A stretch of 12,525 nucleotides of DNA, from assembly GCA_028275145.1 (NCBI GenBank), contig JAQCNG010000189.1, positions 1 through 12,525 on the forward strand, written 5' to 3'. Source of the DNA: Halovenus sp. (GTDB lineage: Archaea; Halobacteriota; Halobacteria; Halobacteriales; Haloarculaceae). The notes below the pieces were generated by a model. That model was not told the DNA's origin, searched no databases, and saw only the letters and a list, made by a program, of their open reading frames with translations. The position numbers and the translations under genes are program-made. Shown here piece by piece: positions 5,003 to 12,312 of the stretch; within the stretch, counting starts at the first letter, position 1, and each line of letters begins with the position of its first letter.

Positions 5003-6355
5003 GGCCGGTTCGTCGTCGTCGAACCCGGCGAGGCGTGCCCACGTGATACGGGTGTTCTCGACCTCCTCGACACGGATATCCAGCCCGTTGTAACTGATAT
5101 TTTCCCCCTCCTCGACGAGGCGGCCGGCCCGGTTGAACACGAAGCCTGCGATGGTCTCGAACTCCTCACCCTCGGGCAGGTCGAGGTCGAGTTGTTCGTT
5201 GACGATGTCGATGTTGACCTCGCCTTTGACCAGCGCCGTCGAATCGTCGACGAACTCGATCGGTTCCTCCTCGCCGCCCTCGAGAATCTCGCCGACGATC
5301 TCCTCGACGAGGTCCTCGATTGTCACGAGCCCCTCGGTGGTGCCGAACTCGTCGATGACGATGACCATGTCGAGGCGCTGTTCGCGCATCTCCGCCAGCA
5401 GGTCGTCGACGCTCTTTGACTCGGGAACGTGTAGCGTCGGCTCGATGAGATCCCCGAGGTCGATGCCGTCGGCGTTGTAGTGGCGGTCCCGCACCAGGTC
5501 GGCAATCTCGACGATACCGATGACGTTGTCCAGCGACCCCTCGTACACCGGGACGCGGTTGTGGCCGCTCTGGATGCACTGCTCGATTGCCTCGTCCATC
5601 GTCGCCTCCTTCGAGACGGCGGTCATGTCCAGTCGGGGGGTCATCACCTCCTTCGCGATGGTCCGGTTGAACCGGAGTGTGCGCTGGAGCATCTCCCGTT
5701 CTTCCTCCTCGAGGACGCCCTCGCGCTCGCCGGTTTTTATCATGTCGCGGATCTCCTCGCGCGTGATGTACCCCTCCTCGATTGCCGACCGGCCGCCGGT
5801 GACCGTGTTGACCACCCGCGTGAGGTAATCGAAGAGCACAACCAGCGGCAAGAGCACGTACTCGGCGAATTTCAGCGGGCGGGCAGTGCGCAGCGCCCAC
5901 GACTCGGTGTTGTCCACGGCGTAGGATTTGGGTGCACTCTCGCCAAACAGCAACACGAGCGCCGTGATGCCGAAGGTGGCGGCGAACACCGCCTGACTCT
6001 GGCTGAGAAACAGCGCCAGCAACCCCGTCGCGATGGAGGACATCGCGATGTTGACGAGATTGTTGCCCACCAGAATCGTCACCAGCAACCGGTGGGGGTT
6101 CGACTTGAGCCCCTTCAGCGTCTGTGCACCGGATCTACCCTCCTCGACGACCATCTCGATGCGGTGGTTCGGGAACGCGAACATCGCAATCTCCGAGGAG
6201 GAGAAGAACCCGGAGAGCACGAGCAACACGACAATCACCAGTGCGCCCAGCGCCGCGAACGTCGTCTCCGACAGCGACTGACCGAGCACCTCGACGGTCA
6301 GTGGGAGCGCGCTGTCGACTCCCGCTGGTACGACGGTGGTGACGGGTGACTCCAT
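4988..6355 (-). CDS. CNNM/CorC (hemolysin C) family transporter with CBS pair (455 aa)
   Basis: Membrane protein of the CNNM/CorC family, linked in other organisms to Mg2+ (or Na+/Mg2+) efflux or homeostasis. The order is standard. A DUF21 membrane domain spans about 34-185, with SGFFSSSEIAMFAF (48-61), VGNNLVNIAMSS (96-107) and FGESAPKSYA (137-146). A linker YITREEIRDMIKTGEREGVL follows at 196-215. CBS1 (about 237-290) has VMTPRLDM and HNRVPVYEGSLDNVIGIV. CBS2 (about 302-356) has DMVIVIDEFGTTEGLVTIED. The CorC_HlyC domain (about 366-442) includes EFETIAGFVFNRAGRLVEEG. The acidic tail ends DDDEPAEPAE. An upstream TTG at 6379 is possible, but the ATG at 6355 lies 27 bases after CTTATC (minus strand) and is preferred. 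Its stop region is the seed of the 40-base array. Family very sure, ion specificity not. Confidence 0.95.
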   Translation of the reverse strand: MESPVTTVVPAGVDSALPLTVEVLGQSLSETTFAALGALVIVVLLVLSGFFSSSEIAMFAFPNHRIEMVVEEGRSGAQTLKGLKSNPHRLLVTILVGNNLVNIAMSSIATGLLALFLSQSQAVFAATFGITALVLLFGESAPKSYAVDNTESWALRTARPLKFAEYVLLPLVVLFDYLTRVVNTVTGGRSAIEEGYITREEIRDMIKTGEREGVLEEEEREMLQRTLRFNRTIAKEVMTPRLDMTAVSKEATMDEAIEQCIQSGHNRVPVYEGSLDNVIGIVEIADLVRDRHYNADGIDLGDLIEPTLHVPESKSVDDLLAEMREQRLDMVIVIDEFGTTEGLVTIEDLVEEIVGEILEGGEEEPIEFVDDSTALVKGEVNIDIVNEQLDLDLPEGEEFETIAGFVFNRAGRLVEEGENISYNGLDIRVEEVENTRITWARLAGFDDDEPAEPAE

Positions 6356-6379
6356 CGCATCATCGTTCTTGACCGTCAA

Positions 6380-6388
6380 CGATAAGCC
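6380..6388 (-). promoter_or_regulatory. Promoter of the CBS-domain transporter
   Basis: On the minus strand GCTTATC (6381-6387) lies about 27 bases before the ATG at 6355. TATA-like, leaderless spacing. Confidence 0.5.
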
Positions 6389-6415
6389 TTGTTACAGAAC
6401 GGCCGGCAGACACCA

Positions 6416-6439
6416 CCGGACGGGAGTCCAGCGGTCCGG
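6416..6439. promoter_or_regulatory. Dyad midway between two divergent promoters
   Basis: CCGGAC (6416-6421) and GTCCGG (6434-6439) form a perfect 6-base inverted repeat with a 12-base spacer. Its centre (6427.5) is almost midway between the TATA-like elements of the transporter (about 6384) and the HAH_0734 gene (about 6476). In GC-rich DNA a 6-base dyad can arise by chance; an operator role is inferred. Confidence 0.35.
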
Positions 6440-6472
6440 GCAATCTGCGATGCCGTGGCTGTCTTCGAAGTC

Positions 6473-6479
6473 GTTAAAT
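6473..6479 (+). promoter_or_regulatory. Promoter of the HAH_0734 family gene
   Basis: GTTAAAT (6473-6479) is centred 27 bases before the ATG at 6503. A typical haloarchaeal leaderless promoter. Confidence 0.6.
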
Positions 6480-6502
6480 CCGATTCGGTCGAACGGTCGG
6501 GT

Positions 6503-6757
6503 ATGCAGCGGCTCATCATCCGCGGCGACCCGGGCATCCGGAAGGGGGCCGTTATCGAGTACGACGGCGAGCAGTACGTCTGCTTCGGCATCAACCGCCA
6601 GGGTGACTGGTACGGCCCCGAGGAGCCACAGCTCTGGTGTACCGTCGGCAGCGAGAGCGAGGCGGAGGCCTACGAGCGCCGCCAGTACATCCCGATGCAT
6701 CTCGACGTCGAGTCCGCCGACGCCGAGGAGGTCGACGTGTTGCAGGCCTCTGGCTAA
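6503..6757 (+). CDS. HAH_0734 family protein (84 aa)
   Basis: Small soluble protein of a family named after a Haloarcula locus and, as I recall, common in haloarchaea. The recognisable features are the opening MQRLIIRGDPGIRKGAVIEY, the segment EQYVCFGINRQGDWYGPEEP (23-42), QLWCTVGSESE (43-53) and RRQYIPMHLDVESADAEEV (59-77). Two Cys (27 and 46) and several aromatic residues suggest a compact beta-rich fold. No catalytic motif is visible and the biochemical role is unknown. The frame is open back to 6389, but the ATG at 6503 matches the family N-terminus and lies 27 bases from GTTAAAT. It is divergent from the CBS-domain transporter. The T-tract at 6792-6797 may end its transcript and at the same time serves as the TATA box of the next gene. 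Confidence 0.85.
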   Translation: MQRLIIRGDPGIRKGAVIEYDGEQYVCFGINRQGDWYGPEEPQLWCTVGSESEAEAYERRQYIPMHLDVESADAEEVDVLQASG

Positions 6758-6791
6758 GCGGCCGCTGACGACCGATGTGTCTGCCTGAACC

Positions 6792-6799
6792 TTTTTTAA
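6792..6799 (+). promoter_or_regulatory. T-rich promoter element of the DUF7524-like gene
   Basis: TTTTTTAA (6792-6799) is centred about 26 bases before the GTG at 6822, supporting that start. The same T run lies 35 bases after the preceding stop and could double as a terminator. Confidence 0.55.
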
Positions 6800-6821
6800 C
6801 TGTCCCCGCCCACACACACGT

Positions 6822-7373
6822 GTGACAGACGAGTTGCCCGTGCAGATCAACCGCGAGGGGCGGCGCGAGCTGGACGTGCCCGACGCGGTCGATGTCACCG
6901 GTTCGTTCGACGTGCGGTTCGTCAACCACGGGGATGCGCTGCACGTCCATCTCAGCGCGGACGAGAGCCTCTCCCGGGTCGCCACCGTCGACGCGGGCAA
7001 CCGTCACGTGCCGGGCAACGGCGAGCGGCGCGTCCGTATCGACGTCGACAGCGACGCGCTCGACGGTGACTCGGCGTTTGGGACACTCGAGGTGACGACC
7101 AGCTACGGGGCCGAACAGCATCTGGTCGACGTCGAGATAACGGACCCGGCGGTGACACGCACGACTGTCGATATCGACCAGTCACTGGCCGAGCCATCGC
7201 GGAGTAACGTCACGCTGTTCGACCGGCCGGAGCTGTTCGTGCTCGGGCTGGGGCTGGTCGCGGTGGTGCTGGCCGCGTTCACGGCCGCCGTCGTCGACGA
7301 TGCGCTGGTCGGTGCCGGTGTCGGTGTCGTGCTCGCCGGGGTGGCCGTGGCGCTGGTGCTGATTCTCAGGTAA
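6822..7373 (+). CDS. DUF7524-like membrane-anchored protein (183 aa, GTG start)
   Basis: Residues 1-130 form a soluble, beta-rich domain: ELPVQINREGRRELDVPD (4-21), TGSFDVRFVNHGDALHVHLS (26-45), then GERRVRIDVD and LEVTTSYGAEQHLVDVEI (89-106). This resembles an Ig-like fold like those of surface-exposed archaeal proteins. Two C-terminal helices follow, at about 138-157 (LFVLGLGLVAVVLAAFTAAV) and 161-181 (ALVGAGVGVVLAGVAVALVL). No signal peptide precedes the soluble domain. With a C-terminal hairpin anchor the domain would most simply face the cytoplasm, though orientation is not proven. The DUF7524 name is from memory of haloarchaeal homologues and needs a profile search. The GTG start is supported by a T-rich promoter element 26 bases upstream; no in-frame ATG fits. 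It ends 19 bases from a convergent gene. Function unknown. Confidence 0.75.
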   Translation: MTDELPVQINREGRRELDVPDAVDVTGSFDVRFVNHGDALHVHLSADESLSRVATVDAGNRHVPGNGERRVRIDVDSDALDGDSAFGTLEVTTSYGAEQHLVDVEITDPAVTRTTVDIDQSLAEPSRSNVTLFDRPELFVLGLGLVAVVLAAFTAAVVDDALVGAGVGVVLAGVAVALVLILR

Positions 7374-7392
7374 ACTGGGTCTGCCGACGGGC

Positions 7393-7758
7393 TCAGACGA
7401 TACCACGGACGAGACTCCCGAACACCGGCGCGACCAGCGCGACGAGCAGTCCGAGCCCGGCGAACCGGCCCGTCGCGGTCACGTCACCGAGGGCCCCGGA
7501 CAGCGCGAGCAGGAACGCCCAGACGGCCGCCACCAGCAGCCCGAACCCCAGCCCCGAGAGGAGCGCCCGCGGGAGGGTGGCCGCGACGAGTCCGACCAGT
7601 GCGCCGCCGACGACCAGCCCCAGCCAGTGGACCGTCGACAGCACCAGCCCCGCCACGATGGCGGCCGAGAGGGCCATCCAGTGAGGTCTGGACTCCTCGC
7701 GCACCCGGCGCAACTGTGCCCGGACGGCCGCCGCCGGCCCGCGGCTCTCACCGGTCAT
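7393..7758 (-). CDS. Four-helix hypothetical membrane protein coupled to the acylase gene (121 aa)
   Basis: A short charged N-terminus (RGPAAAVRAQLRRVREESRP, 6-25) is followed by about four hydrophobic segments: roughly 28-45, 46-62, 66-87 and 99-117. It is Gly/Ala/Leu-rich with no visible catalytic motif, and I do not recognise the family. The ATG at 7758 overlaps the TGA of the acylase gene (ATGA on the minus strand), so the two are co-transcribed and probably translationally coupled. The upstream in-frame extension to 7836 lies inside the acylase gene and is rejected as a start. A small membrane protein made with an exported hydrolase could anchor, protect or export something related to the substrate. 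That is conjecture from context only. Confidence 0.75.
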   Translation of the reverse strand: MTGESRGPAAAVRAQLRRVREESRPHWMALSAAIVAGLVLSTVHWLGLVVGGALVGLVAATLPRALLSGLGFGLLVAAVWAFLLALSGALGDVTATGRFAGLGLLVALVAPVFGSLVRGIV

Positions 7759-10202
7759 CCGCTGTCCCCCCGGAACTCGATGGTCGGGTCGTCGAGAGGG
7801 GTACGCGAGAGCGAGCGGTACTCGCCGCGTGCCCACTGCGCAATCTGGTCGTCGTAGTGCTCCGAGAAGTACCGCCCGGAGTTGCCCCCCGGGAGCACGG
7901 CCAGGTACTCGCCGTCGAGGTCGACCTGCATCTCCCAGCTCCCGCCCCGGGGGCCCTCGTGGTCGAAGTTCTGGACAGTCTCACCGGAGCCACCGCGGGG
8001 GTGGTCGGGGTAGGCCAGAAACGCCTGCTCCAGGGGGTGCCCGATCTGCCCGGTGTGGGAGACGTCGCCGTACACCTCGTGGCCCTCCTCGTCGATTTCG
8101 TCGAGAGCGGCCCGGAGTGCCACCCGCATCGTCTCGGCCCGGCGACGGGGCCCGAACCACGGGCTGTCCGGGGGGAGCTGTTCGACGACGCCGGGCCGGG
8201 GGGCGTAGTCGTCCACGTCGAGGTCGGCGGCCTCGAAGGCATCGGTGAAGAGTTCGTCGCGGTACTGGTCCATCCAGCGGTCGAACAGCAACGCCGCCTC
8301 CGATGCCGGCTCCATCCGGTAGTTCCACGCATCGAGCGTGTCGGCGGCGTCTGCGAGGTCGCCGCTGTCGTCTGCGCGGGCCGCCGCGACGAGTGTGTCG
8401 ACCAGCGCCGCCGCACGACCACTGCGGGTGTCCCGGCCGACCGTTCGCAGAAACGACAGGTCGAGCTCCCCTCCGTCCTCGAGCTGTCTGTCGAACAGCT
8501 CGTAGATGCGCTCGCCGCGGTAGCCGGGGTCGAAATCGACACCCAGGTAGTACGCCAGGTGGTCGTCGTCGACTGTCAGCTGGTTCGCCGTCGCGATGTA
8601 GTCGGGGTTCTGCACGTGTGGGTTCTCCGCGAACGGCACCCAGGAGAGCGTCTCACCGCCCCCGGGCGGGTCGTCCCAGGCGGGGGGTCGCTCGAACGGC
8701 GCGAACCCGCCCCACTCGCCCTCGCGACCGGAGCCGTCGAACACCCGGTTCCCCCGGACGACGTCGCCGTCGACCCGCCGAACCGGCAGCCGACCGGTCA
8801 CCTGGAACAGTCCGTCGCCGTCATGGCTGCCGTAGAGGAGATTCTGCGTGGGCGCCTCGAACTTCCTGGCGGCCGCCCGCGCGTCCGCGACACCCACGCT
8901 GTGTGTGAGTTCGTAGATGGCGAGGGTCGTCTCGGTGGCGGCGTGGCCGGTCCAGGCGACGCCGACCTCCTGTCGGGCCTCCTCGAGAACCGGCCCGTGG
9001 ACCGACTGTTTCACCTCGACAGTCTCGTTCGAGGCACCGTCGACCTCGATTTCGCGGCTCTCGACGTCGAACTCGCGGGTCTCGTCGCCGTACTCGTAGG
9101 TCCGGCCGTCCGCGTCGGTCTCGTAGGTGTAGAAGTCGATGACGTCCGCGCCGACGTTCGTGAACCCCCACGCGCCGCTGTCGTTCTCGCCGATGACGAC
9201 GAACGGGACCCCCGGGAAGGTCACACCACGCACCCGGTGGTCGGGGCCGTCGAGGTGCATCTCGTACCAGGTGGGCGGGGCCTGCAACCCCAGGTGTGGG
9301 TCGTTGCTCACGACCGGCGCGTCACCACCCGACAGCGCCGGGCTGGCGAGCCAGCTGTTCGACCCGAGGGTCGGCTCGGGCTCGAACCGGGTCAGCCAGT
9401 CGACGGTCTCGCGGTTCACGCGCCCGGCAGCGGTCGCGTCCGCCGCCGAACCCGCGTCGCCGGCGGGGTCGATATCCAGCCCCGCGCCGAACGTCCCCGG
9501 ACTGTGGTGGTCACGGACGATGCGGGGGCGCTCCTCGAAGCGGTCGGGGTAGAGCTGGTCGGCCATCTCGGCCCCGAAGATGTCGGTGACCAGCGCCTTC
9601 CGGAGCGTCCGGAAGCTTCCGGTGAGTTGCCAGGCCAGCAGCTTCTCCACGACCATCGAGTCGGCGAGTGTCCACTCGTCGGGTTCGTAGTCGAGCAGCC
9701 GGAACTCCAGTGGTAGCGACTCGCCGTCGATGGCGGCGTTGACACCGTCGACGTACGCCTGGGCCGGCGGGCCGGCCGGCGTCTCGCGGACGTGAGCGGC
9801 CGTCGCCTCGGCGGCCTCGGCGAACATCATCTTCGTGTTGAACTCGTCGGCGTCGAGCGTGACGTCGCCGACCACCGCGGAGAGTTCACCCCGGACGAGC
9901 CGCCGCTGGAAGTCCATCTGGAACAGTCGGTCGGTCGCCTGGGTGTACCCCGCCGCAAAGTACAGCGCCCGCTCGTCGTCGGCGCTGACGTGGGGGACCC
10001 CAGTGTCGTCGTAGCTGACCTCGGCGGGACCGTGCGGGCTATCGACAGTCGACTGCCGGCCCGTCTGTCTGGCCCCCCAGACGGAGCCCGACAGCGGCGC
10101 GAACTGCTCGAGCCGCGTACTCGCCCGGGTAAAGAGCCCGCCGGCGACCCCCGCACTCAGGACAGCCCCGAGCACTGCACGCCGCGTCGTCTCCCGGTTC
10201 AT
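7755..10202 (-). CDS. Penicillin acylase family protein, Tat-exported N-terminal nucleophile hydrolase (815 aa)
   Basis: Amide hydrolase of the penicillin acylase/AHL acylase superfamily, normally made as a precursor that cuts itself into two chains. A Tat-type signal is seen at the N-terminus: MNRETTRRAVLGAVLSAGVA, with twin Arg7-Arg8 and a hydrophobic stretch. Family motifs follow: GVPHVSADDERALYFAAGY (68-86) and FQMDFQRRLVRGELS (94-108). The self-processing site is Gly280/Ser281 in LGSNSWLAS, where Ser281 would be the new N-terminal nucleophile. Later come SNDPHLGLQ (299-307), GAWGFTNVGADVIDFY (343-358), the probable oxyanion Asn540 in IATANQ, GGSGETVQ (737-744) and PGGNSGRYFSEHYDDQIAQW (771-790). 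Length is typical. The true substrate is unknown. The ATG at 10202 is preferred to the frame start at 10250 because the Tat motif follows it at once and an AT-rich element lies 27 bases upstream. Confidence 0.95.
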   Translation of the reverse strand: MNRETTRRAVLGAVLSAGVAGGLFTRASTRLEQFAPLSGSVWGARQTGRQSTVDSPHGPAEVSYDDTGVPHVSADDERALYFAAGYTQATDRLFQMDFQRRLVRGELSAVVGDVTLDADEFNTKMMFAEAAEATAAHVRETPAGPPAQAYVDGVNAAIDGESLPLEFRLLDYEPDEWTLADSMVVEKLLAWQLTGSFRTLRKALVTDIFGAEMADQLYPDRFEERPRIVRDHHSPGTFGAGLDIDPAGDAGSAADATAAGRVNRETVDWLTRFEPEPTLGSNSWLASPALSGGDAPVVSNDPHLGLQAPPTWYEMHLDGPDHRVRGVTFPGVPFVVIGENDSGAWGFTNVGADVIDFYTYETDADGRTYEYGDETREFDVESREIEVDGASNETVEVKQSVHGPVLEEARQEVGVAWTGHAATETTLAIYELTHSVGVADARAAARKFEAPTQNLLYGSHDGDGLFQVTGRLPVRRVDGDVVRGNRVFDGSGREGEWGGFAPFERPPAWDDPPGGGETLSWVPFAENPHVQNPDYIATANQLTVDDDHLAYYLGVDFDPGYRGERIYELFDRQLEDGGELDLSFLRTVGRDTRSGRAAALVDTLVAAARADDSGDLADAADTLDAWNYRMEPASEAALLFDRWMDQYRDELFTDAFEAADLDVDDYAPRPGVVEQLPPDSPWFGPRRRAETMRVALRAALDEIDEEGHEVYGDVSHTGQIGHPLEQAFLAYPDHPRGGSGETVQNFDHEGPRGGSWEMQVDLDGEYLAVLPGGNSGRYFSEHYDDQIAQWARGEYRSLSRTPLDDPTIEFRGDSG

Positions 10203-10225
10203 ACTCCCGAGTGTGGCGGTTCGGC

Positions 10226-10237
10226 TATGTACTTTTT
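10226..10237 (-). promoter_or_regulatory. Promoter of the acylase operon
   Basis: On the minus strand AAAAAGTACATA (10237 down to 10226) covers the -24 to -35 zone before the ATG at 10202, consistent with a leaderless transcript. Confidence 0.5.
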
Positions 10238-10240
10238 GGA

Positions 10241-10289
10241 GACCAGACACACCGCCCTGTTTGTGCTGGTCACGCGGTAATAAAGCGTG
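10241..10289. promoter_or_regulatory. Two dyads between divergent acylase and ATPase promoters
   Basis: GACCAG (10241-10246) pairs with CTGGTC (10266-10271), and the similarity continues inward as ACACA/TTGTG with a one-base shift. It abuts the acylase promoter. CACGC (10271-10275) pairs with GCGTG (10285-10289) around an AT-rich GGTAATAAA and ends six bases before the ATPase TATA element. Both are seen directly; joint control of the two units is inferred. Confidence 0.4.
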
Positions 10290-10294
10290 TAAGA

Positions 10295-10300
10295 GTTAAG
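10295..10300 (+). promoter_or_regulatory. Promoter of the HTR-like ATPase gene
   Basis: GTTAAG (10295-10300) is centred about 27 bases before the ATG at 10324, again fitting a leaderless start. Confidence 0.55.
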
Positions 10301-10323
10301 AACGCAGCGGGTAATGTCTGTGT

Positions 10324-11154
10324 ATGGAGCGTATTCCGTTTGGAATCAGTCGCCTGGATACGACCCTCGGCGGTGGGGCACCCAGGGGAAGTGTCGTGCT
10401 GTTGACCGGCGAAGCGGGCGCCGGTGGGCGCGAGTTCATGTACACCTCGGCGGTGATGAGCGCAACAGCACACACCGACGAGAGACTGTTCGACCTCCAC
10501 TACGGCCAGCGAGCAGAGAACGCGGTTCTCCCCGAGGAGGTTCACTACCTCTCCTTTACTGACAGCTACACCCAGTTCGAGGAGGAGCTCGAACTGTCGA
10601 TGGAGACGGAGCTCGCGCGGACGGGGCTAGAGCAGATCGAGTTCAAGTCGCTGGCGGACAGCTACTTCCGGACCAGCGCGGTCCCGCGCGACTGGTACGT
10701 CGACGAGAGCACGAGTCGCGGGACATACCCCGGCGAGCAGCAGAACCTCGTGAACCTCACCGGCGACGTTCTCAACGAGCGTGCGCCGAACAATCTGGTC
10801 GTAATCGACTCGCTGTCCGACCTCGTCAGCGCCACCGGCGAACAGCTGGAGTGGGCCGACATCATCTACTTCGTGAAAGGGCTCCGCCGGGTCGCCCACG
10901 AGTGGGGTGGACTCATCCTCCTGCACGTCGACCACGACACGCTCACCGAAACCGAGCATGGCCAGATGATCGACAGCTGCTCGGGCGCGCTCCGGTTCCG
11001 GTGGTCGACCGGCGGGAGCGTGCTCGCCCGGACGCTCATGCTGAAGAGCTTCCGCGGCATTCTCTCCCAGATCGACGAGGACGACCTCGTCGAGTTCGAG
11101 TCCGAACTCGGCGGCTCCGGGTTCACCGTCAGCGACGTTCGGAAGATACGCTGA
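10324..11154 (+). CDS. HTR-like / RAD55-type RecA-fold ATPase homologue with degenerate Walker A (276 aa)
   Basis: Single-domain KaiC/RadA-like protein of the haloarchaeal 'HTR-like' group. The N-terminus is characteristic: MERIPFGISRLDTTLGGGAP (1-20). The P-loop region reads VVLLTGEAGAGGREFMYTS (24-42). Where the canonical motif is GxxxxGK[ST], residues 35-36 are Gly-Arg, so the phosphate-binding Lys is absent. A Walker B-like strand NNLVVIDSLSDLVSA is present (156-170, Asp162), followed by WADIIYFVKGLRRVAHEWGG and the family's C-terminal GFTVSDVRKIR. PEEVHYLSFTD and VPRDWYVDE are further group landmarks. I recall other members also lacking this Lys, so the loss may define the group rather than this gene. 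It might bind nucleotide weakly or act as a signalling scaffold. It is divergent from the acylase operon. Family assignment is strong, function unknown. Confidence 0.88.
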   Translation: MERIPFGISRLDTTLGGGAPRGSVVLLTGEAGAGGREFMYTSAVMSATAHTDERLFDLHYGQRAENAVLPEEVHYLSFTDSYTQFEEELELSMETELARTGLEQIEFKSLADSYFRTSAVPRDWYVDESTSRGTYPGEQQNLVNLTGDVLNERAPNNLVVIDSLSDLVSATGEQLEWADIIYFVKGLRRVAHEWGGLILLHVDHDTLTETEHGQMIDSCSGALRFRWSTGGSVLARTLMLKSFRGILSQIDEDDLVEFESELGGSGFTVSDVRKIR

Positions 11155-11189
11155 CGGTTCGCGACCCTCGGGATGCGCACACTGGCTCG

Positions 11190-11864
11190 TTACTGTCGGT
11201 GTTCGACGAGGTCCGCGAAGGCCTCGGCCTCGCGTTCGGTCTGCTCGGCGACGGGCGCGGTGTCGCGGAGCCGGCGTTTGATCGTTCGCAGTGCCCGCGT
11301 GTCGCTGTCGAGCACCGACGCCGCAATCGCCCGCGGGTCGTCGACGACACGGCTCAACAGACCGACCCGGTGGGCCTCGTCGGCGTCGAGCACGCGCCCG
11401 GACAGCGAGAGCTCCATCGCGACCCCCTCGCCGACAATCCGGGGCAGACGGGCGGTACCGCCCCACGCGCCGAACAGGCCGTGGGTGACGCCGCTCTCGG
11501 CGAACGTCGCCGCCGGCGTCCCGACCCGCAGGTCACAGGCCAGCGCGAGTTCGACCCCGCCGCCCCGGGCGGGGCCGTCGATGCCCGCGACCACCACGCC
11601 GTCGTAACTGGCGAGCGCCCCCGCCACGCGCTGGCCCCGCCGGGCGAACGCCGCCGCGCTGTCGCCGTCGAGGCTGTCGACGACATCCAGGTCCGCACCG
11701 GCACAGAACGCCTCGCCGGCCCCCGCGAGATACACCACCGGCTCCGTGGCCGTCTCGACTGCCGCGAGCAGGTCCGCGAGCGCCGCGGGCGTGAGCGCGT
11801 TCCGGCGGGCCGGCCGGTCGAGAGTCACCACCCGCAGTCCAGCCTCGACGGTCGACTCGATCAT
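11190..11864 (-). CDS. Enoyl-CoA hydratase/isomerase (crotonase) family protein (224 aa)
   Basis: Crotonase-fold protein. The two oxyanion-hole segments are AFCAGADLD (52-60) and GPARGGGVELALACDLRV (97-114). The Glu equivalent to catalytic Glu144 of rat mitochondrial enoyl-CoA hydratase is Glu105 (GGGVEL). In the second catalytic segment, FAESGVTHGLFGAWGGTARL (121-140), the position of rat Glu164 falls on Gly125 by my alignment. Classical syn-hydration is therefore doubtful; an isomerase, hydrolase or other CoA reaction is possible. At 224 residues it is shorter than the usual 250-260, with the loss at the C-terminal helices. The ATG at 11864 overlaps the TGA of the SRPBCC gene (ATGA), so it is translated in the same operon, with no promoter of its own seen. 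Fold assignment is strong, the exact reaction open. Confidence 0.9.
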   Translation of the reverse strand: MIESTVEAGLRVVTLDRPARRNALTPAALADLLAAVETATEPVVYLAGAGEAFCAGADLDVVDSLDGDSAAAFARRGQRVAGALASYDGVVVAGIDGPARGGGVELALACDLRVGTPAATFAESGVTHGLFGAWGGTARLPRIVGEGVAMELSLSGRVLDADEAHRVGLLSRVVDDPRAIAASVLDSDTRALRTIKRRLRDTAPVAEQTEREAEAFADLVEHRQ

Positions 11865-12289
11865 CGCTCGACCGGTCGCACGGTGGTCGGCACCAGCGAC
11901 ATGATGTTGTCTATCTCGTCGTCGATGTTGCGCCGGAAGAACCGCTCGACGCCGGGTATCTTGCCGTCGACGACAAACCGGTTGCGGACGCGACAGCCGG
12001 TCTCTCGCTCTGTGAGCTCGTGCTCCCCGGTGACGTCCATCGCCTTCGACCGGCCGACGAACTTGACGTACCCCGGCGGGTCCCGCTCGAGGTCCCACGT
12101 CCGGACGGCCATCGTCCGGCTGCTGAGCGGTCCCGGGAGTTTGACGTACCAGATTGTCTCGTCACCGTCGTCCTCGAATCGCGCGACAACGTCGATAGCC
12201 CGGGCCCTGTTCTCGTCGTTCGCGAGCAGGTCCCAGACCTCCCCCTGCGAGGTCTCGACGTCGAACGACCGTTCCACCTCCACAGTCAT
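11861..12289 (-). CDS. SRPBCC (START/polyketide-cyclase-like) family protein (142 aa)
   Basis: Small helix-grip protein with a large ligand-binding cavity. The opening MTVEVERSFDVETSQGEVWDLLANDENRAR is the typical first strand and the helix pair around 'vWdll'. Later strands include ETIWYVKLPGPLSSRTMAVR (44-63), GYVKFVGRSKAMDVTGEHEL (73-92) and GCRVRNRFVVDG (98-109). A long C-terminal helix follows (VERFFRRNIDDEIDNIMSLV, 114-133). Members bind lipids, steroids, coenzymes or polyketides, and some act as cyclases or chaperones. The ligand here is unknown. The ATG at 12289, with GGTTAAG about 27 bases upstream, is preferred over the longer frame to 12511, whose extra residues look like intergenic sequence. 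Coupling to a crotonase-fold enzyme hints at a shared acyl or CoA-linked substrate, which is inference. Confidence 0.85.
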   Translation of the reverse strand: MTVEVERSFDVETSQGEVWDLLANDENRARAIDVVARFEDDGDETIWYVKLPGPLSSRTMAVRTWDLERDPPGYVKFVGRSKAMDVTGEHELTERETGCRVRNRFVVDGKIPGVERFFRRNIDDEIDNIMSLVPTTVRPVER

Positions 12290-12312
12290 GTCTCTCTGTA
12301 CGTGGGTCGCCC

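Noticed and set aside
5480..6349. 289-codon frame antisense to the transporter gene
   Set aside because: Same shadow effect opposite a clear DUF21/CBS protein.
6389..6502. Upstream extension of the HAH_0734 protein
   Set aside because: The family N-terminus starts at the ATG at 6503, and the extension overlaps the promoter and the divergent dyad.
7599..9716. 705-codon open frame antisense to the acylase gene
   Set aside because: It lies entirely within strong homology on the other strand. Long antisense frames are expected when third positions are G/C. The predicted protein is low-complexity with no recognisable motif.
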